This document shows, in pieces, positions 11,301-23,247 of a DNA stretch of 64,000 nucleotides. Location: NCBI RefSeq assembly GCF_009870125.1, contig NC_046683.1, forward strand, positions 7,564,001 through 7,628,000, read 5' to 3'. Under the pieces are notes generated by a model that saw nothing but the letters and a program-made list of their open reading frames with translations, was not told the DNA's origin and did not search any database. The translations under genes and the position numbers were made by a program. This DNA is from Drosophila pseudoobscura (lineage: Eukaryota; Arthropoda; Insecta; Diptera; Drosophilidae). Positions within the stretch are counted from its first letter, which is position 1; every line of letters starts with the position of its first letter.

Positions 11301-14300
11301 CGCCAAGGGACGTCTGTCCCGTGTCCCATCATCTGGGCCCACGGCAGCCGCTGCTCAGCAAAGTCCCAGCGAGGAATCCGACGAGGATGAGGAGGAGGAA
11401 GACGCGCCTGGCCTCAGTACTGGCAAACAGCAACCGCAGCAGCAGCCGCCTCCTTCGCTGCAACGTTCCCGCGCGGCTGGCAATCGGGCCATGAGCAGTG
11501 GGGCCGCCACCTCCAAGGGACGCGACTACGATCTCAGCGAAATACGATCCGAGCTAAAGGGATTCCAGCCGCAACTGCTCTCCTCCTCGTCCTCCTCATC
11601 GGCATTGCCCATAGACGAGCGTAAGGATCACATCAAGGGGGAGAGCCATGCGCCTGCGGGGGACATCAAGAAAGAGCCGAAGGTAGAGTCCTCGGCCAAG
11701 AGCAGTTCCACGGAGGCCTCTTCCGAGACGGACTCGTACGTGGACGAGGACTCGCAGTCATCGGACTACCGGAAGCATGCCGGTGAGAAGCGCACAAAGG
11801 CAGGAGCTGCGGGGCAAACGCCAGGGAAGGCAGGACAAGAGCCACCGAGTAGCGCAGATTCAATCCATCTGCTGGAGACCATCAAGACGGAGACCAAGGA
11901 CATTAAGGTGAAGCCCTTCCACACAGGCGCAGATATCAAGCCGACCACCAGTCTGATAGCTCCGGCCCGCTTTGGCCTGAACAGCTCCTCCTCAGTCTCA
12001 GCCTTGGGCTCGGGCTCCTCCTCCTCGACATCCACTCAGGGACCCTGCCTCTCTGCCGTGGCCAAGTACACGCCGGTGATCGTGGAGAAGCCCCTCACCA
12101 TGACCACAGCCGCCGCCAGCAGCGGCAGCAGCAGCAGCAAGAAGTCCGCTCAGTCCGCGGATCAGCAACATCCCAACAAGAAGGTGGACAGCCTCAAGAA
12201 GCAGTCGGGGGCGGGACCAGGAGGAGCCACAGCCACTGCCAGCAGCAGCAGCAGCAGCAGCAGCAACACCACGGGACAGGAGGCCAAGAAATTTGCTGAA
12301 CCTGTGGCCACCTTGAAGGTGGAGCTGCCGGCAGCCTGTTCCCCCTCTTCGTCGTCCTCTTCGTCCAGTTCCTTTTGCTCAAGTGCTTCGGGAGGCAGCT
12401 CCAGCTCCGCCACGCGATCTCTGCCAGACATGAGCAAGCTGGAGATCAGCGGTGGAGCAGGAGGCAGCGGGGCAGCAGGTCCATCTGGGACCCAGCCCGC
12501 GACACCACCGACGGCCACGGCCACAGCCAGCAGCAAAGAGACCAAATACAGCAGCAGCAGCATTACGGCAGCAAGCGGTGGACCGCTCACCCTTGGCGAT
12601 CTCTTGGCCTCGGATGTGTACGAGTTCAAGGACACGGAACCCTTTGAATTCGAGAAGCGCATATCGCCCATGGCGGCCTGTTCGACCACCGCGACAGGCG
12701 TTGCTTCAGTTCTCCCCTCCGCCGGCCCTTCTTCGGTCATTACTGTGGTGCCGCCGCAGTCCGCACCTGCACCAGCAGCAGCAGCAGCTGGTGGAGGAGC
12801 AGGAGCAGGAGCCGGAGCACCGCCTGGTGCTGGTACCACTGTGGTGGTTAGCTCTGCGGCCAGAAAGCAAGCTCTCAAGGCCACGGCCCTGCAGCACAGC
12901 CTGGAACAGCATCAGCTGCCGCCCAATGTCCATGGAGCAGCAGCGGCAGCGGCAACTGTCGCAGCTGCGGGATTGGGAGCAGGCAAATCCAAGAAGCGTG
13001 GCTCCCCCCTAAAGGAGGCCAGTCTGGTGCTGGAGAAGCCCAAGCTCATAAAAGTGGAAAAGGAACAGCCGGAACAAAAGCCTGCCATCCCACAGCAGCA
13101 GCAGCAGCAGCAACAGGCGCCTCCGACTGTAAAAGTGGTTGCAGCCACGGCCACACACACACCCACAGCCACACCCAATCTCGTGCAGATGCAACAGAAG
13201 CTGATAACGCCACCAGGAGGAGGAGGAGGAGGCTCTTCCTCTGCTTCCTCGGCTGCTGGCCAACTGACGCCCGGACACCATGCCACGCCCTTCGATGCGC
13301 TGCGCAAGTCGCCGAGCTTCAACCTGAATATCATGGCCCTGAACGAGGAGCTGGCCCAGACCGTGCAGGAGACAACAAGAGCTCTAACCGATGCCCTGCA
13401 GCCACCCACGACCCCCATTTCAGCGACCGCTCCACCGGCAGGACCCCTGCTTATATGTCCAGGAACACCGCCCACAGGAGGAGGCGCCACTAGCGGCCAA
13501 GTGGCAGCCTCGCCCAAGCTAAGCACTCCGCCCCAGTCTCAGACGAAGCCCCCACCGCCACCCACTGTCGTGGGCAGCCCCTTCATCGAGACCCGGAACG
13601 TGTTTGAGTTGAGCACCTCGAACGAGGGCAGCGGCTACAGCTCCGGGGAGTCCAAGGACAACAAGCTGGAGAAGCTGGAGAATGTAAAGATTCTGCTGGC
13701 AGGAGCAGCGGGCCTTCCGTTCGATCTGGATGCGGCCAAGTACGAGCAGAAGACCAGCTCCATAGCGGACAAGGTCCTCAAAGCCATTAGCCAGAAGAAG
13801 GAGGAGGTGGAGAACAACAAGAGCAAGCCACCGGCACACCCCCACACTGAGGCCACTCCACCCACGGGCACGGGCGCAGGCGCAGGCACAGGCACTCCTA
13901 TGATGATCCCCAAGCTCTTGCCTGATATAGAGGCCACGCCCTTGATTTTGCCCAAACCAGAGCCGTGCACCAGCTCCAAGCTGGAGGCGCTCAAGATGTT
14001 GAGTGAGCCTTTGAAGATCCAGACGGGACCCCTGCTGGGGGAGCTGTACAGGCCGGGACCGGCCACCAACAGTCCGGAGACCAAGTCCATTCTCGATTCG
14101 ATGCCGGCCAAGAACAACGAGCTAAGCGAAACGATCCAAAAGCTAGAGTGTGCCATTCAGCAGCGCAAGACGCCCGTGAGTGGCCTCTCCTTGGCCAGCT
14201 CCACAGCTGGGACCCCCCCGACGGCGCACACACCCAACTCCACGGTCACCGTGGGTGTGGGTGGCTTCTCCGACGAGTCCATGGACAGCACAGACTCGGA

Positions 14301-16221
14301 GCAGCGCCTGGTCATCGAGGATGTGATTGTAGAGGACCACACCACTACCACAACGGCTGAGCAGAAGAGTCCCGGCTCACAGGAGGAACTGGCCGAGACC
14401 ATGGACAGGACCATCAGCACGCCCACGCCTCCCGTCAAAATGGAACTGATGGGCAGCAAGCAGCTGTGTAACAGCGGCATTCAGGCACCCATTGCCCTCA
14501 AACTGGCGCAAGGAGAGCCCAGCTCCAGCAGCAGTTCGTTTGCGGGGAAGCTAGCAGCTGTCACACAGCCACCGCCGCTGGCAAAACTCCATCAGCATCA
14601 GCAGCAGCAGCACCATCCAGAGGAGTCGAGCAAGATGGGGACACTGAGCTCCTTTGGCATACCCATTGTGGTGCCCGAGATACCCGCATCTGTGGTGATG
14701 GCGACGCCCTCTATAACGATACCCGCCTTCACGATTCCCATGGAACAAGACCAGGATAGTCCACCTATTATGGCCTGCACCTCCAGCCCGGCATCGCCCT
14801 CGCCGCCTACTGTTTCGTCCGATATGGGAGACAGACTGGGCAGTGGGTTGCTGCTGAAGACCTACATAGAGCCGGAGGCTGATGCTCGCTCCAGCAGCTC
14901 CAGCTACCACCAGCAGCAGCAGTCGACGGCAGTTCAAACAGAAATTGTTCTATCGAACACAAACGTATCCACCACCGGCGGCTGGATAGGCAGAGGAGCC
15001 GAGATCACGAGCGACGCGACGCCCGTGGTGGCACGACCCTTTGTGATGCATGCCGTGAACAAGGAGATGTACAATGTGGTGGCCAATACCGCGGCGCCCG
15101 CGGCCAGCTCGCCGCTGATCAATGATCCGCACAACGAGACGATCAATCTGCTGTGCGAAGAGACAATACCCGGCAGCCCGGCGCCCACCTACGGCGGCAA
15201 GGATGAACAAATGGCCGCCACAGCGAGCTCTGCTTTGGCTATTACAGGCATCACTCCACTGTCGCCAGACACTCCGCCACCGGGAACCACGGGTCTGCTG
15301 CAGGGGACGACAGGGGCACATCAGTCCGCAGGAGACTCGGCGTTGGGCGGCGTGGGTCCGTCGACGGCAAACAGTTCGCCGGACTCGGCCAGCCAGGAGG
15401 ATGAGAGCAGCGAAGAGGCCAAGACCAAGCACCTAGAGAACGAATTAGAGGGCTTGGGCTTGGGGGGGACACTGCGCAAGAGGAAGCGCCCGAGCAAGCA
15501 GACCCAAGCGCAGATCACTGCCGTTGCGGCACAGCTCCAGTCGCTGTCCAAGCGACGGCGCCAGGTATCGGGAATGAGAGGTAACAAACCGATAGCCACA
15601 GTCACAGGTGAGTGCAGCAGAGGCTGCTTTTTTGCAGCTTTTATTTTGATTCAAGCTCAAATACATTTTCATTCAGCAGCGGGCTCGGATACCGATGACA
15701 ATTCCGACAATCTGGTGTCCAACTTGGGGACACAGCAACAGCAGTCGGCACAGCAGCAGCAGCTACGCCAGAGTGGACGCCAGCAGTTGATGCCTCTGAC
15801 CAATGCCCAACAGCAGCAACAACAGCAACAGCAGCAGCTTCAACAGCATCAACAACAGCAGCAACAGCCGCAGCTGCAACAGCAGCAGCAGCAACCGTCT
15901 TCAAGCAATCAATTGGGCGTCCGACCTTGTCCGTACAACTTTCTGGTTGAATTGGGTAAGTCTAAGGAAGCTCCGCCGAAATATGTGCAGTCTCTTATTA
16001 AATCTTATTTAATCCATCCCCAAATAGATCGCTCTTTGAGCTCCGATCAGTGCATCACAATTCTGCGCAAGCAGATACAGGATCTGCGCAAGGCATACAA
16101 CACCATCAAGGGCGAGCTGGCGGTCATTGATCGGAGGCGCAAGAAGATGCGCCGCCGCGAGCGCGAGAAGAAGCAACAGCAGCAGCAGCAGGGCCAGACG
16201 CAAGGAAAAGTCTGCACCTGA
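5375..16221 (+). CDS. htk: hat-trick: ARID4/RBP1-type chromatin protein
   Basis: Five exons: 5375-5986, 6061-7417, 10349-15607, 15677-15955 and 16028-16221, all frame-consistent, giving 2566 residues. Domains in order are tandem Tudor-like modules (about 5-115), RBB1NT (about 185-245), ARID (about 297-390, with DVDLYRLFRAVQKRGGYNRV) and a chromo barrel (about 707-775, VHYTGWNNRYDEWVPRERI). A very long low-complexity region rich in Ser, Ala, Gly, Pro and Gln follows, then a conserved C-terminal helix (RPCPYNFLVEL, ILRKQIQDLRKAYNTIK). This order is that of vertebrate ARID4A/B, which work with Sin3-HDAC. The acidic and serine-rich linkers and the CAG-encoded Gln runs in exons 3 and 4 look length-variable. 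The 5.26-kb third exon is exceptional. Intron 2 hosts the sulfite oxidase gene on the opposite strand. Confidence 0.9.
7491..9310 (-). CDS. shop: Sulfite oxidase, mitochondrial (shopper), nested in htk intron
   Basis: Two exons on the minus strand: 9310-8389 and 8323-7491, joined in phase 1 to read VKGLSWGAGAVGNAKWSG, 584 residues. The basic, Ser/Thr-rich N-terminus is a likely mitochondrial presequence, followed by a hydrophobic stretch. A cytochrome b5 haem domain follows (about residues 100-175), with VYDVTEFAENHPGG supplying one haem-ligand His. Next is the molybdopterin domain (MFYVRNHLPVP; MCGGNRRSEM, whose Cys is the expected molybdenum ligand). The C-terminal dimerisation domain contains RGYAWSGGGRKILRVDL. 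The enzyme oxidises sulfite to sulfate in the intermembrane space. The stop codon is only 73 bases from the htk splice donor on the other strand. Confidence 0.93.
9645..9682. promoter_or_regulatory. Paired DREs upstream of shop
   Basis: Two exact TATCGATA palindromes at 9645-9652 and 9675-9682, with a further TATCGA between them. They lie about 340 bases upstream of the shop ATG and inside the htk intron. This is the likely promoter of the nested gene. Confidence 0.6.
9690..10348. other. Remainder of htk intron 2
   Basis: A+T-rich intron sequence between the shop promoter and the htk acceptor at 10348 (CTATAG). No further gene seen. Confidence 0.5.
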
Positions 16222-18770
16222 TGGTCGGAGAGGGAGCGTGAAAGGGAGCGAGAACGCGAACGCGAACGCCTCCTTGAGCGGGAGCAGGAGGAGGGAGACA
16301 CTTAGGGGGAGGTTAGAAACTCGAAGAAGGAGCGACATTCATGAATCATTGCTTGAATTGCCCCAACAAATTAGTCTGGATGGATAGTTTTAACGATACA
16401 TATATATAAATATATATAATATATATATTTACAAATTGTATATACACTCGGTCATATTTGTATGGCTGATTATAAGTAAGGGACTGTTGGGGACACATAT
16501 ATTCCAATGCATCCGGAATCTAGGGTATATTCTATTTAATTTAATTTTCATATATTTAGATATTGATACAGCAAAGGTTTTTTTTTTTTGATTCGAGTTG
16601 TTTGTCTTTGCTAAGCTGTAATGAAATCTGATTCAATGACAAAAATGCTGTAGCAAAATATTCGTACATATAAGAGTGTATTTATAGGCAAGCACGGACA
16701 CTCCGTGATGGGTATATATGTTTTAGAAAACATTTACAAACGATTGTACATACACTTGGTAATATTTGATTGCTCATTATAAAATCGCTTTAGGATTGCT
16801 TTAATCTGATGAACATGTATGCACATCTCCGACCAGAAGGCACTTTGCAAACAAATGCATACAAAACACACATTTATAATCTGAGAATTCGATTCTAAAA
16901 ACCATATATAGCCATTCATTTTGCAATGTTTTTTTTGCGTCTAAACCGTAACCGAGAAAACTCTGCAAATTGTGTGTAAACAAAGCAATATTTGATTTCT
17001 GGCAATACGATTATTGATTGAATTATTAAAGGTTCTAGGATAATAATATACCCGGAAAGAAGGGTATTACCAAAAGCACATTTTAAAATTAATGCATTAG
17101 CAAAAAAGATGTTTTAAAATGAATGCAAAATGCACACTTGAAAGCTTTAGAAAGTAAGATAATTAAGTCTTGTAATAATATATATATCCCATACGTAATG
17201 CACATTGATTCAGCAATCTTTTGTTGCTGATACATTAACGTTAAAGTGGCTCCGAAATGAAATATATGGCGCTAAGCCCATACTTGAAATGAAAGCAAGA
17301 AGATTATAACTCTTAATATATACAAAATATAAACATTAGTATTTAAGAAGCCCATACACATGTATGTGTATCCAATAATCCTCACCGCTTTTTTATGGAT
17401 TGTGAGATACAAAAAGTTTTTTAATAGAATATAAGTAAGAATGTTGTAAGCCATGAATTATAATTATTTGCAAATATATTATTTAAACTTTTATATAGCC
17501 CTGCTGCGCTAAAAGACTACTAAATTCATGAGAGTATGAGAGAGTTAATATTAATATTAAATATTCTGAACACTGCACAGTGCAAAGAGTCTTCGTTGCA
17601 TTGCAGAGCCCAAATAAACCCAAAAACGATAGGAGGATACAAAAAAGTAGATCTACTAATTTCATTCAATGATTTATGTACATATATGTACCTTCCAGTT
17701 CGACCAGTAAAGATGTTGTAAATGAAATTCATCTGAATTTATGCAAATACAATAATAAATACTGTTTTTCAGCAGCTATGGAAGTGGATAAAATTATAAA
17801 CTCCATCGTTTAGTGAGTTTTTAAGCTCAAGAGTTTGCAAGGGCATAACACAGATACTCCTATGTACATATGACAAAAAGGAAAAAGGTTGTAGGACTGG
17901 ATTCCCCTTACTTAAAATTTGCATTATACATCGAACATAATTTTTAAAAATGAAAGAAACACGTTTTGGTGTCTGCGCCCTTTTATAATTTGATGATGAG
18001 CTTTCATTAATGGGTCGACAAGAGAGAACTTTCATAGAATTTGGTATTCGTGTCGACACGGTGCCAACTTAGTTGGTATTCGGTCTGTGGCACCCCCCGA
18101 ATTAGAATACTATGGATGGTCCAGAGTTAGGTCCCCCCCAACGTTTGCCTGATTTCCGATTGCTTATCTGTACTGTACGTGTAGCAGAACACATTCCTAT
18201 CTTTACGAGATAGGAACGTGCCGTGCCGATTTCTAGATCTCTAGATTATAAACAGCTGAGTGAAATTTTAGAATCCTACAATAGATTATATATGTATGTA
18301 CTTAAATATATAGATATGCATATATATGCATATATTTTGGTATAATTTATTTAGAAGCCAAGAGTTTGGAAAGTTGCTTGCATTTCGGCAAAAAGTAAAC
18401 ATTTTCAAAAAGCCACAAAATCGTATCGAATCGAATCACCCTATGAAGCCATAAAGGACTTGCGTGAAACTATATTCAATTTCAATATCCTGCACTCAGT
18501 AATACCCTCGATCGTACATATATGTATAAAGATAGATATATATTTTTTGGTGTATTTTACCCATAAATGTGTCTGCTGTATCGAAGTTAAGTCTAAACTA
18601 ACGAAAAGTAACTTTCAAAGCTGTGCGAAACATATATATAAAATATTTGCATGTTAAAATTAACCGCCATTAAGCCCCATAAATGGGTAATACCACACGT
18701 AATATATAGAAAATAAATTGCATGCTTTATTTAAACGCAAGTGAAATTATTTTTGGCGGATGGATGGTCT
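16222..18770. other. htk 3' UTR and intergenic sequence
   Basis: A+T-rich with many TATATA and ATGTATAT words and no coding exon. A perfect stem (TTCCTATCT, 5-base loop, AGATAGGAA) lies at 18194-18216. The TTTATT at about 18727 is the minus-strand poly(A) signal of the dehydrogenase gene. Confidence 0.5.
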
Positions 18771-19563
18771 CTAGGATACGGCATAGCCGCCCTCCAGCAG
18801 AATGTGATGGCCATTCACGAAGCTGGACTTGTTGCTCAGCAGGTAGCCAGTGGCATCGACCACCTCTTGCACCTCACAGAACCTATTGAGCGGAATGTGG
18901 GCCAGCAAGGGTCCACTCTTGCCGGGATCCGACCAGTTGTCACGCCCCATTTTGGTCAGCACCACCGTGGGATTGACCGAATTGACTCGTATCCGACGTG
19001 GACCCAGCTCCAGGGCCAATGACTTGGTCAGCGAGTCGAGGGCCGCCTTGGTGGCACTGTACGCAGTATGTCCGGCAAACGAGCGCGACGCCGCTATCGA
19101 GGAGACATTCACAATGGATGCTCCATCGCGGAGCTTGGGCAGCAGGGCCTGGGTCACATTGAAGACGGCCTTGATATTCACATTAAAGTGGCTAGAAGCG
19201 AACAATTAATGCAATTTGTATTTTTGTCAGAGATCTCGTTCGTTTGTCCGCTCACGTATCAAAGTCCTGTTCGGTGAGCTCCTCGAATGGCTTGATGATG
19301 GCCACTCCGGCATTGTTCACCAGTCCGTCCAAGAGCGGCACCTTGGCCAGGGCCTCTCTCACCGGCTGCCACTCGGCCAGGTCCAGCTGCAGGGGCTGAA
19401 TGTTCTTGGGATCAAAGGCAGCTAGCTCCTTGAGCTGGGCCTCGCTGCGGGCCACTGCTATGACCGTGGCTCCTGCGCCTGCCAGCTCTTTGACCAGTGC
19501 TTGGCCAATGCCCGCACCCGCGCCCGTCACCAAAATCACCTTGTTTTTGAGATCGGCCCACAT
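18771..19563 (-). CDS. Short-chain dehydrogenase/reductase, DCXR (L-xylulose/carbonyl reductase) type
   Basis: Two exons on the minus strand: 19563-19256 and 19191-18771, joined across a 64-base intron, giving 242 residues, close to the usual DCXR length of about 244. It is a classical SDR: TGAGAGIG cofactor motif at residues about 12-19, NNAG at about 83-86, catalytic Ser in VNVSSIAA, and YxxxK in AYSATKAALDSLTK. NPTVVLTKMG follows, and the chain ends GGYAVS. The Ala-Arg-Ser after the second strand (VIAVARSEAQ) favours NADPH. The likely role is reduction of dicarbonyls or L-xylulose in the cytosol. The exact substrate cannot be read from sequence. Confidence 0.9.
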
Positions 19564-20200
19564 GATGAACGTGTTGTTGATCTCTAGCTTCTAGTTGCGT
19601 TGCTGTGGAAAGTTTCGCTCTGTGTGTACGGAGATCGTATTAAGAACTGGAACTATTTGACACCTTATCGCTCTAATCTGCTGGCCAAAGCTCTGCCAAG
19701 ACGAGAGCTTTGGATTGCGGTAGGGCGTTTAAGGTCGTTTAAAATAACTCAGAGTTTCTCTCAGCAGCTTTAATCAACCAGCCCGACCAGCTATAAAAAT
19801 GTATAAATAGAGCCGCCTTTTTCCGATAAGCGATATCTAAAGTTGTCTTCTACGCCAGGCGATACTTCTTAAAGTTTGCCCTGGCTTCATCTACTAACAC
19901 TAACCACTAACAGTATATATAGAGATGTGCCAGTTCATACACCGAACATGTCGCACACGAACTTTCTTGATTAGATCCCGGGGTCATCAAGCCCAGCTGG
20001 CTTTTTCTCACAAAAATATGTGATTGTATGCTTTTCATCTGTTTGAAGTATCAAGTCCGATCACGACAGAGAAGACCGCGGCATTCACAAAAGAAATCAA
20101 GACTCAAACCCTCGGCTAATGTCCAAATATGTATCACTACCGTCTTTTAATTAAAGAAATTTTGTAAGGACAAGAGTTCGAGTAGAGTTCCTAAAAATTA
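19564..20200. other. Upstream region of the SDR gene
   Basis: A+T-rich, no coding exon. TATAAAAATG (19794) and TATATATAGAGA (19913) could be TATA-like elements but their direction is unclear. Confidence 0.4.
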
Positions 20201-20309
20201 TAAAACACCGTAGACGCCTTGGAGGTTAGAGGGCACCTTGCTGAGAGTTGAGGGCAAGCGGATCCGAACCCTGGTCATCCTTTGGCTCTGTGCGGGTCTT
20301 GCCGGAGCA

Positions 20310-20530
20310 GCATACCAAAGGCAGACTGAGCCTTGACGAGAAGTCGGCCATGACGACGGTCCAGCTGCGTCTCTCCGATGGCAGCCGCATCGCAGCCCGC
20401 TTCAATCTGACCCACAACTTGGGCGACCGCCTGGCACGGCCCCAGTACTCCAGACGGAGATTCATGCAATGTGGTCATCATCCAGCACATGAACGAGGAT
20501 CAGCCCGAGCAGTCCTCCTCCGTCATTTCT
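20310..20530 (+). pseudogene. UBX-domain fragment resembling p47/NSFL1C, probable pseudogene
   Basis: An open stretch reads TTVQLRLSDGSRIAARFNLTHNLGD, which has the character of the first two strands of a p47-type UBX domain. It is followed by RLARPQYS, resembling the later ARPQYS segment of that domain with several residues missing between. After that the frame no longer resembles UBX. In another frame 20470-20547 encodes a different hydrophilic tail (NVVIIQHMNEDQPEQ) ending in TAA. No upstream SEP or UBA domain is visible. This looks like a decayed partial copy, but an unannotated spliced gene is not excluded. Confidence 0.45.
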
Positions 20531-20630
20531 GATGTTACTTTGGACTAAAAATCAATACAGACAGTTAATAATGACAATGGTTAGCTAAAGCATTTAGGCA
20601 GATATCTTGTCTCACCTTGTTGATGGGACA

Positions 20631-20960
20631 CTAAAACTTTTCTGGCCGCTTGCAGCAGTCGACCTCATCGTGGACATTGTCACAGTTGGTGGTACCACCG
20701 CAGACCAGAGCCCTCGATGGCAATGTCCAGAGTTAGCCAACAAGCTGACCTTTAGGGCATTTGCCAGCGAACGCTTGATCCTGTGACTTCTGCCTTCGAT
20801 CTGGTAGAAGTTAAAGAAGGATTAGGACTATCCTCTACCGCCCGCAGCCTCAGCTAATCTTACCCGGTCAATGCAATGCGAGATCGGCTCATAGTCCACG
20901 GCATGAATATTCTTCCTGGATACCGGCCAGCCCTCCCCAACTCTCCAGTCAAGGTATGTT
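20631..20960 (-). pseudogene. Fragmentary minus-strand exons, including an LDLa-like cysteine segment
   Basis: On the minus strand 20702-20631 reads [17 protein letters not shown] and then a TAG stop. The spacing CDxxxDExDC recalls an LDL-receptor class A calcium-binding segment. Upstream on the same strand 20957-20873 is an open stretch ending at a GT donor (GTAAGATT). Another open stretch starts at a CAG acceptor near 20818 ([17 protein letters not shown]). The pieces do not join into one frame, so this looks like decayed gene sequence. I do not recognise the parent gene. Confidence 0.3.
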
Positions 20961-21093
20961 CTTCTTTCGACGAAAATTTTGTTGTTTTTCTTCCTTGTGA
21001 CCTGAATTTGATGTGATTTTTGTTATTCTTCTTCCTGACGTGAATTTGACGTTAAATGACATGTTAAATCGTTAAATATTTAATCGTTTTAAA

Positions 21094-21124
21094 TATCGAT
21101 ATGCATTCAATCGATGAATCGATA
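21094..21124. promoter_or_regulatory. DRE cluster upstream of Usp39
   Basis: TATCGATA at 21094-21101, AATCGATG at 21109-21116 and AATCGATA at 21117-21124. They lie 115-145 bases before the Usp39 ATG at 21239. The spacing suits a housekeeping core promoter. Confidence 0.65.
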
Positions 21125-21238
21125 TTTTCAGCACATGCAACCTTGCTACCGGCAGCCGCTTTCCAGTACTGGACACCGCTATCAACAAAGTTCTGTAATT
21201 CTTATTTAAATGCATTTTTGACAAAACAACGGCAAGAA

Positions 21239-22912
21239 ATGGCGCAAACGAAATCCACAGGTAGTTAACATGTCTTCCCAAGCATCTAGAAAAATCTTAA
21301 CAGCATTCCATATGTTTAGCAGCTAAGCGCCCCAGGCTGGACAACAGGCCGGCAAATATGCAAGAAGACGATGGTAAGAGAATTTGATCAACAGAACAGC
21401 CCTAACATGATGGTAAATCATTTATACTCTTTTCCACCATGCAGAGACGCCATCCGTGTTCAATCCAAAGTATCGGGTGTGTCCCTACCTGGACACGATC
21501 AACCGCAATCTGTTGGACTTTGATTTCGAGAAGCTTTGCTCCGTTTCGCTGACACGGATTAATGTGTACGCTTGCTTGGTGTGCGGCAAGTATTTCCAGG
21601 GACGCGGCACCAACACGCACGCCTATACGCATTCGGTGGGAGAGGCGCATCATGTGTTCCTCAATCTCCACACACTGAGATTCTACTGCCTGCCGGACAA
21701 CTACGAGATCATCGACTCGTCGCTGGACGACATCAAATACGTGCTAAACCCCACCTTCACCAAGCAGGAAATAAGCAAACTCGACTTCGTCCTGCCGAAG
21801 CAGTCGCGCACCGTCGACGGCATCCTCTATCTGCCCGGCGTCGTCGGTCTGAACAACATCAAAGCCAACGACTACTGTAACGTGGTGCTGCACGCGCTCT
21901 CGCACGTGGGCCCCCTGCGGGACTACTTCTTGCGCGAGCAGAGCTACGCAAAGATCAAGCGGCCGCCGGGCGACTCGATGTTCACCCTGGTGCAGCGCTT
22001 CGGCGAGCTGATGCGAAAAATGTGGAATCCGCGAAACTTTAAGGCTCACGTCTCGCCGCACGAAATGCTGCAGGCGGTGGTGCTGTGGTCGAGTAAGCGC
22101 TTTCAAATAACAGAGCAGGGCGATCCCATTGATTTTCTCTCCTGGTTCCTCAACACCCTCCATCGTGCCCTCAAGGGCAACAAGCAACCCAACTCCTCCA
22201 TTCTGTATAACATCTTCCTCGGCGAAATGCAGATATTTACGCGCAAAATGCCGCCCGTAGAGCTGGACGATGCAGCCAAGGAGAAACTGCTCGCAACCGA
22301 GGAGTACCAGGATCAGGTGGAGCACACAAACTTTATCTATCTCACCTGCGACCTGCCGCCGCCACCTCTGTTCACCGACGAGTTCCGCGAGAACATCATT
22401 CCGCAAGTGAATCTCTACCAGCTGCTGGGCAAGTTCAATGGCAGTGCCGAGAAGGAGTACAAAACCTACAAGGACAACTTCATGAAACGCTTCGAGATCA
22501 CCCGATTGCCGCAGTTCATTATCTTGTACATTAAGCGGTTCACCAAGAACACGTTCTTCTTGGAGAAGAATCCCACCATTGTCAATTTTCCCATCAAGTG
22601 AGTATCGCTGGCGATTTCGTGGAGTATTTGTTGACCTCTGCCCCTCTTCCCGCCAGGAACGTGGACTTTGGTGACATTCTGGGCATGCGCCAGAGGGACA
22701 AGGATGTCAAGGATACCAAATACAATCTGGTGGCGAACATTGTCCACGACGGTGACCCCAAGAAGGGCACTTATCGCGCCCACATACTGCACAAGGCAAA
22801 CGGGCAGTGGTACGAGATGCAGGACTTGCATGTCACCGAAATCCTACCCCAGATGATCACCCTCACCGAGTCCTACATTCAGATCTACGAGCGCAGTTCG
22901 GATCCCTCATGA
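21239..22912 (+). CDS. Usp39: USP39/Sad1-type tri-snRNP splicing protein
   Basis: Four exons: 21239-21260, 21323-21373, 21445-22597 and 22657-22912, frame-consistent, giving 493 residues. The short basic N-terminus (MAQTKSTAKRPRLDNRP) precedes a UBP-type zinc finger (CPYLDTINRNLLDFDFEKLC, CLVCGKYFQGRG, HAYTHSVGEAHHVFLNL). The USP fold follows. Where active USPs have the catalytic Cys box, this protein has VGLNNIKANDYCNVVLHAL. The usual Asn-x-Cys nucleophile position is occupied by Asp, as expected for the catalytically inactive USP39 family. It is required for U4/U6.U5 tri-snRNP assembly. The first coding exon is only 22 bases. Confidence 0.93.
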
Positions 22913-23247
22913 TCCAAGCGCTCATGGTCCCTTTCTAGTTTATTTTTTGTACTGAAAATACCTCCATACCACGAGCTATAATACAAGCTATAGTCCAGAC
23001 AGACCAGACTATAATAAACCCTTGTATTTCTATTCGATTTATGATTCTACTCCCTGTGCTCCGTCTTTCTATCTTTCCTTGTGGCTGCTGCTTTCAGCTG
23101 TTCCATCAGATGGTCAGCCGTGCGCATGCCTGGGCGCCCCCACAATTCCCAAGGGGAGAAGGGCACGGGGTACTGGCCCTGGGATTGAGCGCAAGGAAAA
23201 AAAATCGATGTTATTGCCAGTCGGTTGCCAGAGTGTTTGAAAGCAAG
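22913..23247. other. Short spacer between Usp39 and the coiled-coil gene
   Basis: AATAAA at about 23013 is the likely Usp39 poly(A) signal. A DRE-like AATCGATG at about 23203 lies 40 bases before the next ATG. The spacing suggests closely packed genes on the same strand. Confidence 0.5.

Noticed and set aside
10671-16387. Alternate-frame ORFs across the large htk exon
   Set aside because: Products of GC-rich repetitive coding sequence; the sense frame contains all recognisable domains.
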